Shown here one piece after another: positions 36,314 to 46,111 of a DNA stretch of 64,000 bases. Position 1 is the stretch's first letter. Each line of letters starts with the position of its first letter. The position numbers and the translations under genes are program-made. The stretch is from Methylococcales bacterium. Lineage in GTDB: Bacteria; Pseudomonadota; Gammaproteobacteria; Methylococcales; Methylomonadaceae. The stretch lies in the NCBI GenBank assembly GCA_026399075.1, contig JAPLRR010000027.1, positions 78,325 through 142,324 on the forward strand, read 5' to 3'. The notes under the pieces were generated by a model. It ran no database searches. It was not told the origin of the DNA and saw nothing but the letters and a program-made list of their open reading frames with translations.

Positions 36314-37512
36314 AGTTCTATCCCCTCACGTTTAGCCATTGTTTGCATATCTTTATCGCCACGACCGGACAGATTGATAATTAAAGTTTCGTCTTTGCCC
36401 ATAGTAGGGGCCAGCTTTAGGGCGTAAGCCATCGCATGGCTGGATTCCAGGGCAGGGATGATACCTTCCATGTGGGTTAAGGCATAAAAGCCTTCCAAGG
36501 CTTCAGTATCGGTTATGTTGACGTAGGTGGCACGGCCAGTGTCTTTTAACCAAGCGTGTTCAGGGCCTACGCCAGGATAATCCAGGCCTGCCGAAATCGA
36601 ATGGGTTTCGATAATTTCGCCATCATCATCGGCCATTAGATAGGTGCGGTTGCCATGCAACACACCGGGGCGGCCTGCACACAAGGGCGCTGAATGCCGG
36701 CCTGTGGCAACGCCATCACCTGCGGCTTCAACGCCATACATTTTTACTGATTCATCTTCAATGAAGGGATAAAACAAACCAATGGCGTTAGAGCCACCAC
36801 CAACACAAGCCACCAGCGCATCCGGTAGCCGCCCAGTTGCCTCCAGGCATTGTTGTTTCGCTTCACGGCCGATAATGGCCTGAAAATCACGTACCATCGC
36901 CGGATAAGGATGGGGGCCTGCAACCGTGCCTATAATATAAAAGGTGTTATCGACATTGGTCACCCAATCCCGTAAGGCTTCGTTCAAGGCATCTTTTAGG
37001 GTTTTGGAGCCAGATTCGACAGCAACTACTTTGGCGCCCAGCAATTTCATGCGGTAGACGTTTAATGATTGCCTTGCGACATCAACCGCACCCATATAAA
37101 CCACACATTCCAAGCCCAACCTTGCCGCAACGGTGGCGGTGGCAACCCCATGTTGGCCTGCACCTGTTTCAGCAATGATGCGGGTTTTACCCATGCGTTT
37201 GGCCAATAAGGCTTGGCCTACGGTATTGTTGATTTTATGCGAGCCAGTGTGGTTAAGGTCTTCACGCTTCAAATAAATTTGCGCACCGCCTAGCTCACGG
37301 CTCCAGCGCTCAGCATGGTACAAAGGCGAAGGGCGGCCTACATAATATTTTAAGTCAGCATCCAGTTCGGCAATAAATTCCGGGTCTTTTAAATACTTTT
37401 GATAAGCCGCATTTAATTCTTGTATGGGCGGGATCAGCGTTTCAGCCACAAAAATCCCACCATAAGGGCCAAAATGTCCCCGCTCATCGGGCATATTATA
37501 TTTTTCGGTCAT
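36310..37512 (-). CDS. trpB: Tryptophan synthase beta subunit
   Basis: PLP enzyme that condenses indole with serine to give tryptophan. The 400-residue protein has the PLP lysine in [15 protein letters not shown], the catalytic glutamate region [17 protein letters not shown] and the phosphate loop [12 protein letters not shown]. The start [19 protein letters not shown] at 37512 overlaps trpF by 4 bases. Confidence 0.98.
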   Translation of the reverse strand: MTEKYNMPDERGHFGPYGGIFVAETLIPPIQELNAAYQKYLKDPEFIAELDADLKYYVGRPSPLYHAERWSRELGGAQIYLKREDLNHTGSHKINNTVGQALLAKRMGKTRIIAETGAGQHGVATATVAARLGLECVVYMGAVDVARQSLNVYRMKLLGAKVVAVESGSKTLKDALNEALRDWVTNVDNTFYIIGTVAGPHPYPAMVRDFQAIIGREAKQQCLEATGRLPDALVACVGGGSNAIGLFYPFIEDESVKMYGVEAAGDGVATGRHSAPLCAGRPGVLHGNRTYLMADDDGEIIETHSISAGLDYPGVGPEHAWLKDTGRATYVNITDTEALEGFYALTHMEGIIPALESSHAMAYALKLAPTMGKDETLIINLSGRGDKDMQTMAKREGIEL

Positions 37513-38141
37513 GTTATTACTCTGTCACCTTCATTAACTTGTTTTATAAATGCCGCCATTTTAAGCGCGTCTTTAACACCTTTGCCAGCTTCCACGCCAC
37601 TACTCACATCCACGCCATAAGGCCTCACTGTTTGTACGGCCTGTTTGGCGTTGTTTGCATCCAAACCACCCGCCAAGATTATCGGCAAGTCACATTGTTT
37701 GGGGATTAAACCCCAATCAAACTGGCTGCCTGTCCCGCCTTTGGCATCGGGGTGAAAAGCATCCAGCAACAAACCATCCGCATCATAATAATCGCGGGTT
37801 AAGGTTGGAATATCAAGGCCTGCTTGCATCCTCACCGCTTTAAGGTAGCGCTTACCATACATCCTGCAAGCTTGGGCTGGTTCATCACCATGAAATTGCA
37901 GGCAGTCGATGTTCACCTTCGCCAAAACCTCGCGTATCCTTGCTTCTTGTTCGTCAACAAACAAGGCAACAACTGTGGTGAAAGCGGGCAGGGCATTGAC
38001 AATCTCAATGGCGAGTGGAATCCCCACATTACGTGGGCTAGGTGGATAAAACACCAAACCGATGGCATCCGCCCCCAAATGCGCGGCAAAAACCGCCTCT
38101 TCAACACAGGTAAAACCACAAATTTTAACGCGAGTTCGCAT
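37509..38141 (-). CDS. trpF: Phosphoribosylanthranilate isomerase
   Basis: Isomerises phosphoribosylanthranilate in tryptophan synthesis. The 210-residue TIM barrel has the catalytic cysteine in [12 protein letters not shown] and the general acid aspartate in [25 protein letters not shown] and [16 protein letters not shown] form the phosphate site. It is the first gene of the trpFBA-accD-folC run, so the promoter should lie in the long gap 38142-38615 to its right. Confidence 0.96.
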   Translation of the reverse strand: MRTRVKICGFTCVEEAVFAAHLGADAIGLVFYPPSPRNVGIPLAIEIVNALPAFTTVVALFVDEQEARIREVLAKVNIDCLQFHGDEPAQACRMYGKRYLKAVRMQAGLDIPTLTRDYYDADGLLLDAFHPDAKGGTGSQFDWGLIPKQCDLPIILAGGLDANNAKQAVQTVRPYGVDVSSGVEAGKGVKDALKMAAFIKQVNEGDRVIT

Positions 38142-38615
38142 AGAGTGATACGGGAATTTATGGAATAAAAATTAGCCGTATAGGATAACACAAATCCCTG
38201 TTGAAATTTGGCAGAATTAGGGCGTAGTTGAAAACGGTATTACGGCACTAAGCCACTCATGGATAACAATATCCTTACCACACAATGTGTCGCGGGGATC
38301 ACTGCCCAAAGTCAAGCGGTTATAACTGGACGGCAACGGCTTCAGACGTTGCTGTGGGGCAAGCAACGCACACCCTTCAATAAACAGTTGTCACTACCCT
38401 GGCCGACAAAAAAAGTGGGAGAGCCCTGATGGGCCTTGCCAGGTCGGGCAAAAAAACATTTGGTAAGATGGCCAAGCCCAGTCAATAGGGGGCAAATGGT
38501 TGACAAAGCATTTCAAAATAAGAAACAGCTGGACTTATATTCTAATTAGGGGTAGCGTTGCTTGGCAGTAACAAGAACGATCTGGGTAATTCAATTCTTC
38601 ATAAAGAGAAACGTC
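38142..38615. other. 474-base intergenic region between trpF and comEA-like gene
   Basis: The gap must hold the divergent promoters of the trp run and the ComEA-like gene. A 7-bp hairpin CGTTGCT / AGCAACG lies at 38347-38353 and 38362-38368. A TTGACA-like hexamer lies near 38500 but without a well spaced -10. A 56-codon reading frame at 38259-38429 has no recognisable similarity. No RNA gene or leader peptide for trp attenuation was recognised. Confidence 0.5.
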
Positions 38616-38951
38616 ATGAAAAATCTACTGTTGTTATTATTTTTATTTGCCGCCAACGCACTAGCCGCTCCCGTCAACGTCAACACCGCCGATGCCAAAA
38701 CCATTTCTGACTCACTGTCAGGCATAGGCATCAAAAAAGCCGAAGCCATCGTAAAATACCGTACCGAAAAAGGCCCGTTTAAAACACTAGAAGACTTGGG
38801 TAATGTGAAAGGCATAGGCGACAAAACCTTGCAAAAAAACAAAAACGACATCTTGCTGGGTGATGCACCAGCAGCCGCTGCTGCCCCTGCGCCCGCGCCA
38901 GCAGCTGCGCCACCCGCCGCACCTGCCGCCAAACCAAAAGCATCAAAATAA
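38616..38951 (+). CDS. Helix-hairpin-helix protein, ComEA-like, exported
   Basis: A 111-residue protein with a signal peptide (LLLLLFLFAANALA then cleavage near A19/A20). A ComEA-type helix-hairpin-helix domain follows (VNVNTADAKTISDSLSGIG, then EDLGNVKGIGDKTL), which binds DNA non-specifically during natural transformation. The last ~30 residues are an Ala/Pro-rich tail ending KPKASK. The start at 38616 was chosen over a TTG at 38562 because it begins the signal peptide. It is a lone gene with a clear terminator behind it. A DNA-uptake role is inferred from the family. Confidence 0.9.
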   Translation: MKNLLLLLFLFAANALAAPVNVNTADAKTISDSLSGIGIKKAEAIVKYRTEKGPFKTLEDLGNVKGIGDKTLQKNKNDILLGDAPAAAAAPAPAPAAAPPAAPAAKPKASK

Positions 38952-38974
38952 CCCGCCAACACCACGCCTCTTTT

Positions 38975-39008
38975 GCCGGGCTGGATGCCACCCAGCCCGG
39001 CAGTTTTT
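38975..39008 (+). terminator. Rho-independent terminator after comEA-like gene
   Basis: GCCGGGCTGG (38975-38984) pairs with CCAGCCCGGC (38992-39001) around a 7-base loop, followed by AGTTTTT. It is a textbook intrinsic terminator. Confidence 0.9.
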
Positions 39009-39019
39009 AACCCCCCGCC

Positions 39020-39607
39020 TTATTTTGGATTTAAAAAACACGGCGATTCCCAAATAGTCTCCAATTGTCCACATCTCAGCTGGCTTGCGGGTGTTATTGT
39101 CAAACGTGTCCACGGAATCCTACCTAAAAACCACAAACGCCAGAACCACAACGGCGTATCCGGCTGGCTACTGAGCAAACTCTGAAACGTCTCCAATTTG
39201 CCCACCTCAACCCCAATGGCTGACAAATAAACCTCATGGACAAATTTGGAACAAAATTGCCGGGCCGACAAATAATGGAAACCCAAATGATAAAGTTTGC
39301 CCATGCGGGCATCACAGGCAGCGCGTAAGGCTTGAACTTGCCCTAAAGAAAGGCCGCCATGCAATCGCCGCACCACCAGCCAACCGTGTTCAGAACGGGC
39401 AATAAAACTGGCAAGGGTGGAATATCTCACTCTGGGTACAGCGCTCTCCGCCACTAGCCAGCCTTGGTCAGGATCATAAAAAGCTATGCCGACATGCGAT
39501 GCCAAAGAACCAGTGGCATCCGCCACGCGGCGATACAAAAAATTCGGGATACGGGTGATAAGAATATCACCCGGTTTAAGCAAATCCTCGGCAGGATGTT
39601 TAGGCAT
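39020..39607 (-). CDS. YiiX/YebB-like NlpC/P60-superfamily peptidase
   Basis: A 195-residue protein of the permuted papain-like YiiX/YebB group. A DILITR motif is near the N-terminus, the histidine is in LASHVGIAFYDPD, and the catalytic cysteine is expected in ARQFCSKFVHEVYL. These proteins are thought to cleave amide bonds in lipids or peptidoglycan; the substrate is not known here. No clear signal peptide is seen. It is convergent with the ComEA-like gene. Confidence 0.83.
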   Translation of the reverse strand: MPKHPAEDLLKPGDILITRIPNFLYRRVADATGSLASHVGIAFYDPDQGWLVAESAVPRVRYSTLASFIARSEHGWLVVRRLHGGLSLGQVQALRAACDARMGKLYHLGFHYLSARQFCSKFVHEVYLSAIGVEVGKLETFQSLLSSQPDTPLWFWRLWFLGRIPWTRLTITPASQLRCGQLETIWESPCFLNPK

Positions 39608-40018
39608 AAAGTCTCCGGCTGCAAATTACTAAAACGTCATAATGCCACGCCGGGGCGATAAAGCGAATAGCAGTTTGACATAGCGCACAAGGTTTCATGG
39701 CTTGTGAACTCCAGCCTATGGGCAGTTAAGTATTATTGCCAGATTAATTGCTAATCAACAGCGCTTTAATTTTTTCACCAGACTTTTTCCCCTACTTATG
39801 TTTATTAAGGCTTACTGATGCTTAGCAATTGGTAAGGCTATGTAAAAGCTTTAATTATGCAGTAATTTTTTCCGCCAGAAAGCGCCGAAAATTGCGTTGT
39901 TTTGCCATGTTAACTAGGGTAGGATTCCAATAAAGTGACCAGTTACAAAGGACTGGCTTAAGACCGAAGCTTTAGGGAAACCTTCCGGTTACCGCTCTGA
40001 AATAATAAGGGGAAAGTT
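39608..40018. other. 411-base intergenic region upstream of the large membrane protein gene
   Basis: Non-coding, with an AT-rich middle part. The end nearest the downstream gene folds into two hairpins (separate entry). A direct GGGGAAAG ribosome site precedes the GTG start at 40019. Nothing else was recognised. Confidence 0.5.
39939..39989 (+). promoter_or_regulatory. Two-hairpin leader upstream of the frameshifted membrane protein gene
   Basis: CCAGT (39939-39943) pairs with ACTGG (39952-39956), and ACCGAAG (39963-39969) pairs with CTTCCGGT (39982-39989) with one bulge. The pair ends 29 bases before the start codon. The segment GGTTACCG after the second stem recalls the 3' end of c-di-GMP-I riboswitches, but the rest of that consensus is not present. 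It could be a structured 5' leader; no ligand can be named. Confidence 0.35.
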
Positions 40019-40801
40019 GTGGCAGAAGACAAAAAAATGGGCAGTGGTGGCTTGGCCAGCGCTTTTCCGGTTTCGGTTGTATTGGCGATGCTGGCAAGTT
40101 TGGTTTTTACGTTTCACTTGCCTTATCAAGATGAGCGTCCCTCGAATCGGCCTATACAGGCAAAATACCAAGCCGCCCAAGATGTGGATGCGCGTTTGTG
40201 GCAAGATCCATTTGCTGCTGTGGAAGGGGCTAATGATGAAACACTTAATCCGTCTCATGGCCCAAGTCAAATTAAATATGGCAATAACCTAGTTGTTGGT
40301 GACAATATTACCGTAATTGCGGTAACACTGCCCGGCGGCCCTTATCAGGAAGCGGCTGAACACCGAATGCGTAGACGCTACGCTGTGCTTTCAGGATTGG
40401 CTAATCAAGATTACACCCCCAATGATGAACAGCATATTGGCTACTTTCATCCAATAGGTGAGAAAGTCTTGCAAAAAAAGGTGGCGTTTGAGTGGTGGTC
40501 AGCTAACAGTGGCGATAAAAAAGTGCTGCTATTGTGGGTTGATGAATCAAGCTTGTTAGGGATTCCTGCGGAAAAGCTAAAAACTCTGCTGGGTCAAATA
40601 AGCCAAGAAATCCCCGTTTTCCAGTATGCTGTTATAGGTCCAAATACCTCGACATTATTGCGGGATATGTTAAGAGAGCTTGGGGCAATTAAAAATAATG
40701 TTACCCAATCCGCTGATGCGCAATGTGTTAATGCAACCCTCCCAATGCAAAGCCTTAATACCCCGCCACCATCTTGGGGGAAATTAATGGCAAGCCCATA
40801 A
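40019..40801 (+). CDS. N-terminal part of an unrecognised membrane protein, frame shifts at its end
   Basis: A 260-residue frame starting at GTG 40019 with a strong AAGGGGAAAG ribosome site. Residues ~14-33 form a membrane segment (ASAFPVSVVLAMLASLVFTF), the rest is probably extracytoplasmic. It ends shortly after a run of five G at 40776-40780. Reading one extra G there would carry PPPSW directly into GEINGKPIIYYATG of the next frame, giving one protein of about 1010 residues. No family is recognised. The gene is either interrupted by a one-base deletion, a sequencing error in the homopolymer, or uses a -1 frameshift. Confidence 0.75.
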   Translation: MAEDKKMGSGGLASAFPVSVVLAMLASLVFTFHLPYQDERPSNRPIQAKYQAAQDVDARLWQDPFAAVEGANDETLNPSHGPSQIKYGNNLVVGDNITVIAVTLPGGPYQEAAEHRMRRRYAVLSGLANQDYTPNDEQHIGYFHPIGEKVLQKKVAFEWWSANSGDKKVLLLWVDESSLLGIPAEKLKTLLGQISQEIPVFQYAVIGPNTSTLLRDMLRELGAIKNNVTQSADAQCVNATLPMQSLNTPPPSWGKLMASP

Positions 40802-43050
40802 TCTATTATGCCACTGGCGCAACCGCATCAGACCAGCGCTTATTGGATGATGCCTTTGGCTCCAAGGAAACCTGTGGGACTGTTTCTGAGTACCTGTTAA
40901 GTCAAAAGGTTAAATTGCACCGCATTACCCCAACTGACCGCGGCATGATGGACGTATTGGTGGCTGAGCTGGGTTTGCGTCAGGTTGAGAAATCAGACCA
41001 TGTGCTTATTTTGTCAGAGTGGGATAGTTTTTATGGCCGTGCCATGCCAACGGCTTTCAAGAATGCGTGGGCAAAGGATGATAAAGGGCAGAAAGTGGTG
41101 CAGGTCTTCGGCTATATGCGCGGACTGGATGGCAAACTTCCTGACAAAGGCGACAAAGCCGCTGTTGCCGATAAAAAGCCTGATAGCAAAGACAAGTCCG
41201 AGGTCGCGGCATCGATTGAATCCCCGGAGGGGCAAAGCCAAAAAGACTACTTACGGCGCTTGGCAGACCATATTGTTGGGCTAGATCAAGATTTCAAAAA
41301 TCAAGGTCACAGCAAGGGCGTGGCTGCGATTGGCGTGTTAGGTTCGGACGTACATGATAAGCTGATGATTTTAGAAGCCCTGCGCCAATATTTTCCGCAT
41401 AAATTATTTTTTACCACCGACTTGGATGCCGCTTACAACCATCCGTCCAAACGGCGTCAAACCCACAATCTGTTGGTGGCTTCAGCCTTTGACCTTCAGC
41501 TACGCAGCGAACTACAAGGCAACATCCCCCCTTTCCGCGACGCCTACCAGACTGCCATGTTTTTAGCCACGCAGCTAGTTGTTAATGCAGACAGAATTTC
41601 TCCCGAACAAATCGAGCTTCGGCCCCGATTGTTCGAGATTGGACGTAACCATCCGATACCTTTGCCTACAAGCGAAGGAAATTTGACAGTAATGCTTAAA
41701 GATGACATGGATAATTGTTCGTGGAAAGAATGGCAAAACTGCAAAAACGTGGTACATCCCAAGGATCTCGCCACGTCACAGTTCCAATTGACGTGGAAAA
41801 ATGGATTATTTGCAGTTGATCTGATAGTAGCTATAGCTTTCCTCTACTTTGTTTACCCATTGTTCCGGAAATGGGCAAAAAATGCTTACGATTATTGCAA
41901 ATCGAACATAATACGGATGATAAAAGTCACTGGTGGATTCCTTGTTGTTTGCTGTTTGGTAATTTTTGCGTGGTGTTTTTATTCTTCCCAATACTACGCA
42001 GAGCCCTTCTACTGGTTTGAAGGCGTAAGCATTTGGCCTAGCCAATTGTTGCGGTTATTGATTGTACCAGTTGCTTGGGGATTCTGGTTTAGGGGGGATT
42101 TGCGCATTAAAGGAATGCAGGCAGCGTTGCAGAAGGAGGATGGGGGCGATAAAACGTTTGCCTTGCGTGACCAACCAAATGCCACCATTCTTGGCTATTG
42201 GGATGGGGTTTTTGTTGGGAATTGGAAAAAGGAAGAGGGAAATTCGCAGACTGTTGACCCTGAAACTCTATGGAAAAAATATCTGGCGTTTCTAGCCCCT
42301 TCTTTCTGTAAAAGGCGAGTATTTTGGCATTTGTGCATTTTTTTAGTAACAGCAGGATTAGTTATTTGGCAGGGAGGCATACCTAACACGCCTGCGCGTA
42401 GTTCTTTTGCCTATATAGTAAATGGAGTGCTTATTTTCACCGCCGTTTTATCAACGCTGTCCTTAACTATTTGGGTTGTCGAACATGCCCGCCTATGCGA
42501 ACGGTTTATAGATGAATTGTCGGATAAGCCTAGCCGATGGCATCAGAATGCGAGGACTTGGGCCAAAGGCAAAAACAAAGTTGCAAGGGAATGTGTGGAT
42601 GAATGGCTGGATATTCAACTAGTTGCCAAATTGACGGCAACGATGCAACCGTTAATTTTTGGGCCGGTGCTGTGCATAGCCCTATTGGTCGTGGCACGCA
42701 GCCCGGTAATAGATGATTGGGATATACCGCGGGGATTGGAAATAGTGTTAGCCACACTATTGCTTTATTCAATTCTGGCAGAAGTGTTTTTACAGCGTGG
42801 TGCTAAAAGTGCCCGCAAAAAAGCAATTGATTTGTTATCCAATAAAATTAGCATTCAGCGCAATTTGGACGAACCAAATGATGTGGTTATAAAGCGCATA
42901 GAAGCAGAAATTGCGCGTATCAAAGATTTGCGTGAAGGGGCATTTAGGCCGTGGTATGAATGGCCGCTGCTACAATCTTTCGGTGGTTTGGGGTCTTTGT
43001 GGGTTGCTTTGCAATATTTTGCTGGGGTTTGGGGCGAGGGTAGCTTGTAA
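40774..43050 (+). CDS. C-terminal part of an unrecognised membrane protein
   Basis: A 758-residue frame that continues the previous one in the -1 frame. Residues ~1-330 are a soluble, probably extracytoplasmic region with two alpha/beta-like parts: DHVLILSEWDSFYGRAMP and GVAAIGVLGSDVHDKLMIL, LFFTTDLDAAYNHP, NIPPFRDAYQTAMFLATQ. A basic/acidic low-complexity linker lies between them (KGDKAAVADKKPDSKDK). The C-terminal half has about seven hydrophobic segments from LIVAIAFLYFVYPLF to VLATLLLYSILAEVF. An independent start would need TTG 40774 without a clear ribosome site, so a single longer protein is more likely. Function is unknown. Confidence 0.78.
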   Translation: MGEINGKPIIYYATGATASDQRLLDDAFGSKETCGTVSEYLLSQKVKLHRITPTDRGMMDVLVAELGLRQVEKSDHVLILSEWDSFYGRAMPTAFKNAWAKDDKGQKVVQVFGYMRGLDGKLPDKGDKAAVADKKPDSKDKSEVAASIESPEGQSQKDYLRRLADHIVGLDQDFKNQGHSKGVAAIGVLGSDVHDKLMILEALRQYFPHKLFFTTDLDAAYNHPSKRRQTHNLLVASAFDLQLRSELQGNIPPFRDAYQTAMFLATQLVVNADRISPEQIELRPRLFEIGRNHPIPLPTSEGNLTVMLKDDMDNCSWKEWQNCKNVVHPKDLATSQFQLTWKNGLFAVDLIVAIAFLYFVYPLFRKWAKNAYDYCKSNIIRMIKVTGGFLVVCCLVIFAWCFYSSQYYAEPFYWFEGVSIWPSQLLRLLIVPVAWGFWFRGDLRIKGMQAALQKEDGGDKTFALRDQPNATILGYWDGVFVGNWKKEEGNSQTVDPETLWKKYLAFLAPSFCKRRVFWHLCIFLVTAGLVIWQGGIPNTPARSSFAYIVNGVLIFTAVLSTLSLTIWVVEHARLCERFIDELSDKPSRWHQNARTWAKGKNKVARECVDEWLDIQLVAKLTATMQPLIFGPVLCIALLVVARSPVIDDWDIPRGLEIVLATLLLYSILAEVFLQRGAKSARKKAIDLLSNKISIQRNLDEPNDVVIKRIEAEIARIKDLREGAFRPWYEWPLLQSFGGLGSLWVALQYFAGVWGEGSL

Positions 43051-43162
43051 TTCGCGGTGTTGGGTACTATTCAGCGTGGGCGCGCTTTAGCCGCGATTGC
43101 CGCAGCCAAAGCCGCCCCCACTGTTGTTAAACTTTTTTGCTCCACGACTTAAGTGGCTAGTC

Positions 43163-44257
43163 TTACGAATCATCCACCGCATCTGCCAGCGCTTCCAATT
43201 GTTGCACCAATCCTGCCAATTGCGCCGCCGTTTCTGTGCGTAAGGTGGCGTGGGCGACTTTGCGGCCTTTGCGGGGGGCTTTATCGTAGAGGTGTAAATG
43301 GGCGTGGGGGATGGCCAATAAGTCTTCTGTAACTGGCAGGCCACCAATAAAATTGACCATCGCGGCTTTACCCACGGCGCTGGTCGCCCCTAAGGGCATC
43401 GCCAAAATGGCCCGCAAATGGTTTTCAAATTGGCTGGTTTCTGCGCCTTCTATCGTCCAGTGGCCGGAGTTGTGGACGCGCGGGGCGAATTCATTGGCTA
43501 TCAAGCGCCCGTCAATTTCAAATAACTCCAAGGCCAATACGCCGACATAATCCAATGCCACCATTAACTTGGAGATATAGGCTTCAGCTTGCGCTTGCAT
43601 CGGATCGCCAGCACGGCTTTCTGACACCCGCAAAATGCCGCCACGGTGGCGATTTTCTGAGAGTGGGTAAAACACGGTCTCGCCCGATACGCTACGTGCA
43701 GCGATAATCGACACTTCCCGGCCAAATGGCACGAATGCTTCAACGATGGCTGGCGCTCCGGCCAATAAGTCCCAAGCTGTTGCCAAGTCATCCGCTGATT
43801 TGAGCAGGGATTGGCCTTTACCGTCATAGCCCATGGTGCGGCTTTTTAAAATGGCAGGCCAGCCGATCGTGGGCATGGCCTGTTGCAGGTCGGCCAAACT
43901 GTCAACCGCCGCATAAGCGGGGGTAGGGATGTCCAGACTATTAAAAAAACCTTTTTCCACTAAGCGATCTTGGGCAACCGCCAAGGCTTTGGGTGCGGGA
44001 TGCACTTGGGTATGTGAGGCCAAGAATTCGGCGACATCAGCCGGGACATTCTCAAATTCATAAGTGACCACATCCGCACGTTCAGCCAATTCGGCCAGCA
44101 GACGCGGGTCATTGTAATCGCCGAGCAAATGGGTGCCTAAACGGTTGGCGCAGGCATCGGCGGACGGATCAAGAAAAATAAATTCCACGCCTAAGGGATA
44201 ACCCGCCAAAGCGATCATTCTGGCTAGTTGCCCAGCACCCAGAATACCGACGATCAT
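43163..44257 (-). CDS. purK: N5-carboxyaminoimidazole ribonucleotide synthase
   Basis: ATP-grasp enzyme of purine synthesis that carboxylates AIR to N5-CAIR. The 364-residue protein starts [19 protein letters not shown], and contains [14 protein letters not shown] and the metal and ATP residues in [20 protein letters not shown], then [11 protein letters not shown]. It overlaps purE by 4 bases. PurE-PurK is the usual bacterial pair. Confidence 0.97.
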   Translation of the reverse strand: MIVGILGAGQLARMIALAGYPLGVEFIFLDPSADACANRLGTHLLGDYNDPRLLAELAERADVVTYEFENVPADVAEFLASHTQVHPAPKALAVAQDRLVEKGFFNSLDIPTPAYAAVDSLADLQQAMPTIGWPAILKSRTMGYDGKGQSLLKSADDLATAWDLLAGAPAIVEAFVPFGREVSIIAARSVSGETVFYPLSENRHRGGILRVSESRAGDPMQAQAEAYISKLMVALDYVGVLALELFEIDGRLIANEFAPRVHNSGHWTIEGAETSQFENHLRAILAMPLGATSAVGKAAMVNFIGGLPVTEDLLAIPHAHLHLYDKAPRKGRKVAHATLRTETAAQLAGLVQQLEALADAVDDS

Positions 44258-44751
44258 AATGCAGCCTCGCGGGGGTCGGCGTGCAGTAGCACGGCTTCGG
44301 TTTGTTCGTCCCTAAATTTATTCAAGGGGTCTTTGTATTGGATATGTTTGTTGCTGATAATCGCCGCCGCCAACAGCGCCGCGTTAATGGCACCAGGTTT
44401 GCCGATGGCCAGCGTACCAACCGGGATGCCGGCGGGCATTTGTACGATGGACAATAAGGAGTCCATGCCATTCAAGGCTTTGGATTGCACCGGCACACCC
44501 AATACGGGCAGCGCTGTTTTTGCTGCCGTCATGCCCGGTAAATGGGCGGCTCCGCCTGCACCGGCGATAATGACTTCAAGCCCTTTGGCTTCGGCAGTTT
44601 CTGCATAGCGAAATAGTTTGTCCGGTGTCCGGTGCGCAGAAACCACTTCACAGGTATGGGGAATGCCTAAGCGCTCCAGGGTTTCTGCGGCAAAGCGCAT
44701 GGTTTCCCAGTCAGAGGTCGAGCCCATGATGATGCCAACCAGTGCAGTCAT
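44254..44751 (-). CDS. purE: N5-carboxyaminoimidazole ribonucleotide mutase
   Basis: Moves the carboxylate of N5-CAIR to C4 to form CAIR. The 165-residue protein has the class I PurE motifs [13 protein letters not shown] near the N-terminus, [12 protein letters not shown] with the catalytic histidine, and [14 protein letters not shown]. It is the first gene of purE-purK, and the C-terminal end overlaps the purK start. Confidence 0.97.
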   Translation of the reverse strand: MTALVGIIMGSTSDWETMRFAAETLERLGIPHTCEVVSAHRTPDKLFRYAETAEAKGLEVIIAGAGGAAHLPGMTAAKTALPVLGVPVQSKALNGMDSLLSIVQMPAGIPVGTLAIGKPGAINAALLAAAIISNKHIQYKDPLNKFRDEQTEAVLLHADPREAAL

Positions 44752-44873
44752 GTATTACTCCTTATAGTATCAGTACAATCTGGATGTTTTAAAAGCCGCG
44801 TAGTATCGCATAAATGGCGTGGTGATGTGTCCTAAGTTATAGTGGGACCAGCCGGGGGCAGTGCTAGCTTGCC

Positions 44874-45554
44874 TTAATCCGCCCACCCCACTTGGTCAAA
44901 ACTGCTGGCTTGCGGATGTGCGGCCTTAGGGTCGGGTTTTGCGTCCCGGACTAGCCAACAGGTTTGCAAACCTGCCGCCTTGGCGGCATCCAACTCGTCT
45001 TTTATATCCGACAAAAACAGGATTTGCCCAGCGGCTATGCCGAGTTCCTTAGCAATTTTGGTATAGGATGCGGGTTCTTTTTTGCCGCCGATATGGGTGT
45101 CAAAATAGCCGGAAAACAGCGGGGTCAAATCGCCATAGGCCGTATGCGCAAACAATAATTTTTGGGCAAATACTGAGCCTGATGAATAAACATATAAGCT
45201 CAAACCTTGGGCTTTCCACACTTTAAGCTTGGTGGCAGCATCTTCGTAGATATGGCCGTTAAAATCGCCATTTTGGTAGCCTGCTTCCCAGAGTAAGCCT
45301 TGCAAAGATTTTAAGGGAGTCACTTTTTTATCATCATCCAGCCAGTGGATAAGCTGGGAGATGGCTTGTTCGGTGTCTAAAGTAACCCCTGCTTTAGCAC
45401 TGGTATCAGCCAATAAACCCTTTACTGGCGGCTGGTTTTGATGGCGGCGGACAAAATCAGCCAAATTTGCCCGTGCATAGGGGAATAGCACGTCTTTCAC
45501 AAAAGCCAAGGATGAAGTTGTGCCTTCAATGTCGGTGACTATGGCTTTAATCAT
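44874..45554 (-). CDS. mtnC: Enolase-phosphatase E1
   Basis: A HAD-family enzyme of the methionine salvage pathway that enolises and dephosphorylates 2,3-diketo-5-methylthiopentyl-1-phosphate. The 226-residue protein has the HAD motif I in AIVTDIEGTTSSLAFV, motif II around YVYSSGSVFAQ, and ILFLSDIKDELDAA near the end. It is the last gene of mtnB-mtnD-mtnC, with a 4-base overlap to mtnD. Confidence 0.95.
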   Translation of the reverse strand: MIKAIVTDIEGTTSSLAFVKDVLFPYARANLADFVRRHQNQPPVKGLLADTSAKAGVTLDTEQAISQLIHWLDDDKKVTPLKSLQGLLWEAGYQNGDFNGHIYEDAATKLKVWKAQGLSLYVYSSGSVFAQKLLFAHTAYGDLTPLFSGYFDTHIGGKKEPASYTKIAKELGIAAGQILFLSDIKDELDAAKAAGLQTCWLVRDAKPDPKAAHPQASSFDQVGWAD

Positions 45555-46111
45555 GGTAGTTGGGCGACGTATTGGTCTAAAGTGGGGAAGGATTTGGCAA
45601 GCTCATTGCCTGTAAAATCGGCTACCCAACCGTCTGGCGTGGTAAAAAAGCGGATGCAGGTAAACGCGGGGTTTTCGCCCATATCAAACCAATGGGTGGT
45701 GTTGGCGGGTACGCTGATTAAATCGCCTTGTTCGCAGAGCACGGCATACACTGTATTATTAACGTGCAAATAAAACAGCCCCCGGCCTTCGACAAAAAAG
45801 CGCACTTCAAAATCATCGTGGGTATGCTCCGCCAAAAACTTTTGCCGGAAGTTCGCTTTTTCAGGGTGGTCTGCGCCTAGCTTAATGACATCAACAGACT
45901 GAAAACCAAACTGCGCCTTTAAGCGGCCTATAGAATCGCTGTAAGCGGCAATCACTGCGGCTTGGTCGTCATTAGCCGCCAGTGGCGCAGTTGCTGTCCA
46001 GCGTTCAAATTGCACGCCCAGTTGGCTGAGTTGGGATTTGATGGCGGTAAAGTCAGTGTAAAGTTGGCCTTGTTCGGGCTGGTTTTCGGGATAAACAGAT
46101 AATGCACTCAT
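45551..46111 (-). CDS. mtnD: Acireductone dioxygenase
   Basis: A cupin-fold dioxygenase acting on acireductone in methionine salvage; Fe(II) gives the keto acid for methionine, Ni gives an off-pathway product. The 186-residue protein has the metal ligands in EHTHDDFEVRFFVEGRG (two His and one Glu) and a later His in ANTTHWFDMG. The start codon shares a base with the mtnB stop (TAATG), so the genes are coupled. Confidence 0.96.
   Translation of the reverse strand: MSALSVYPENQPEQGQLYTDFTAIKSQLSQLGVQFERWTATAPLAANDDQAAVIAAYSDSIGRLKAQFGFQSVDVIKLGADHPEKANFRQKFLAEHTHDDFEVRFFVEGRGLFYLHVNNTVYAVLCEQGDLISVPANTTHWFDMGENPAFTCIRFFTTPDGWVADFTGNELAKSFPTLDQYVAQLP

Noticed and set aside
38259..38429. A 56-codon frame in the trpF to comEA-like gap
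   Set aside because: No ribosome site of note and no recognisable similarity; it is kept only as a remark on the intergenic region.
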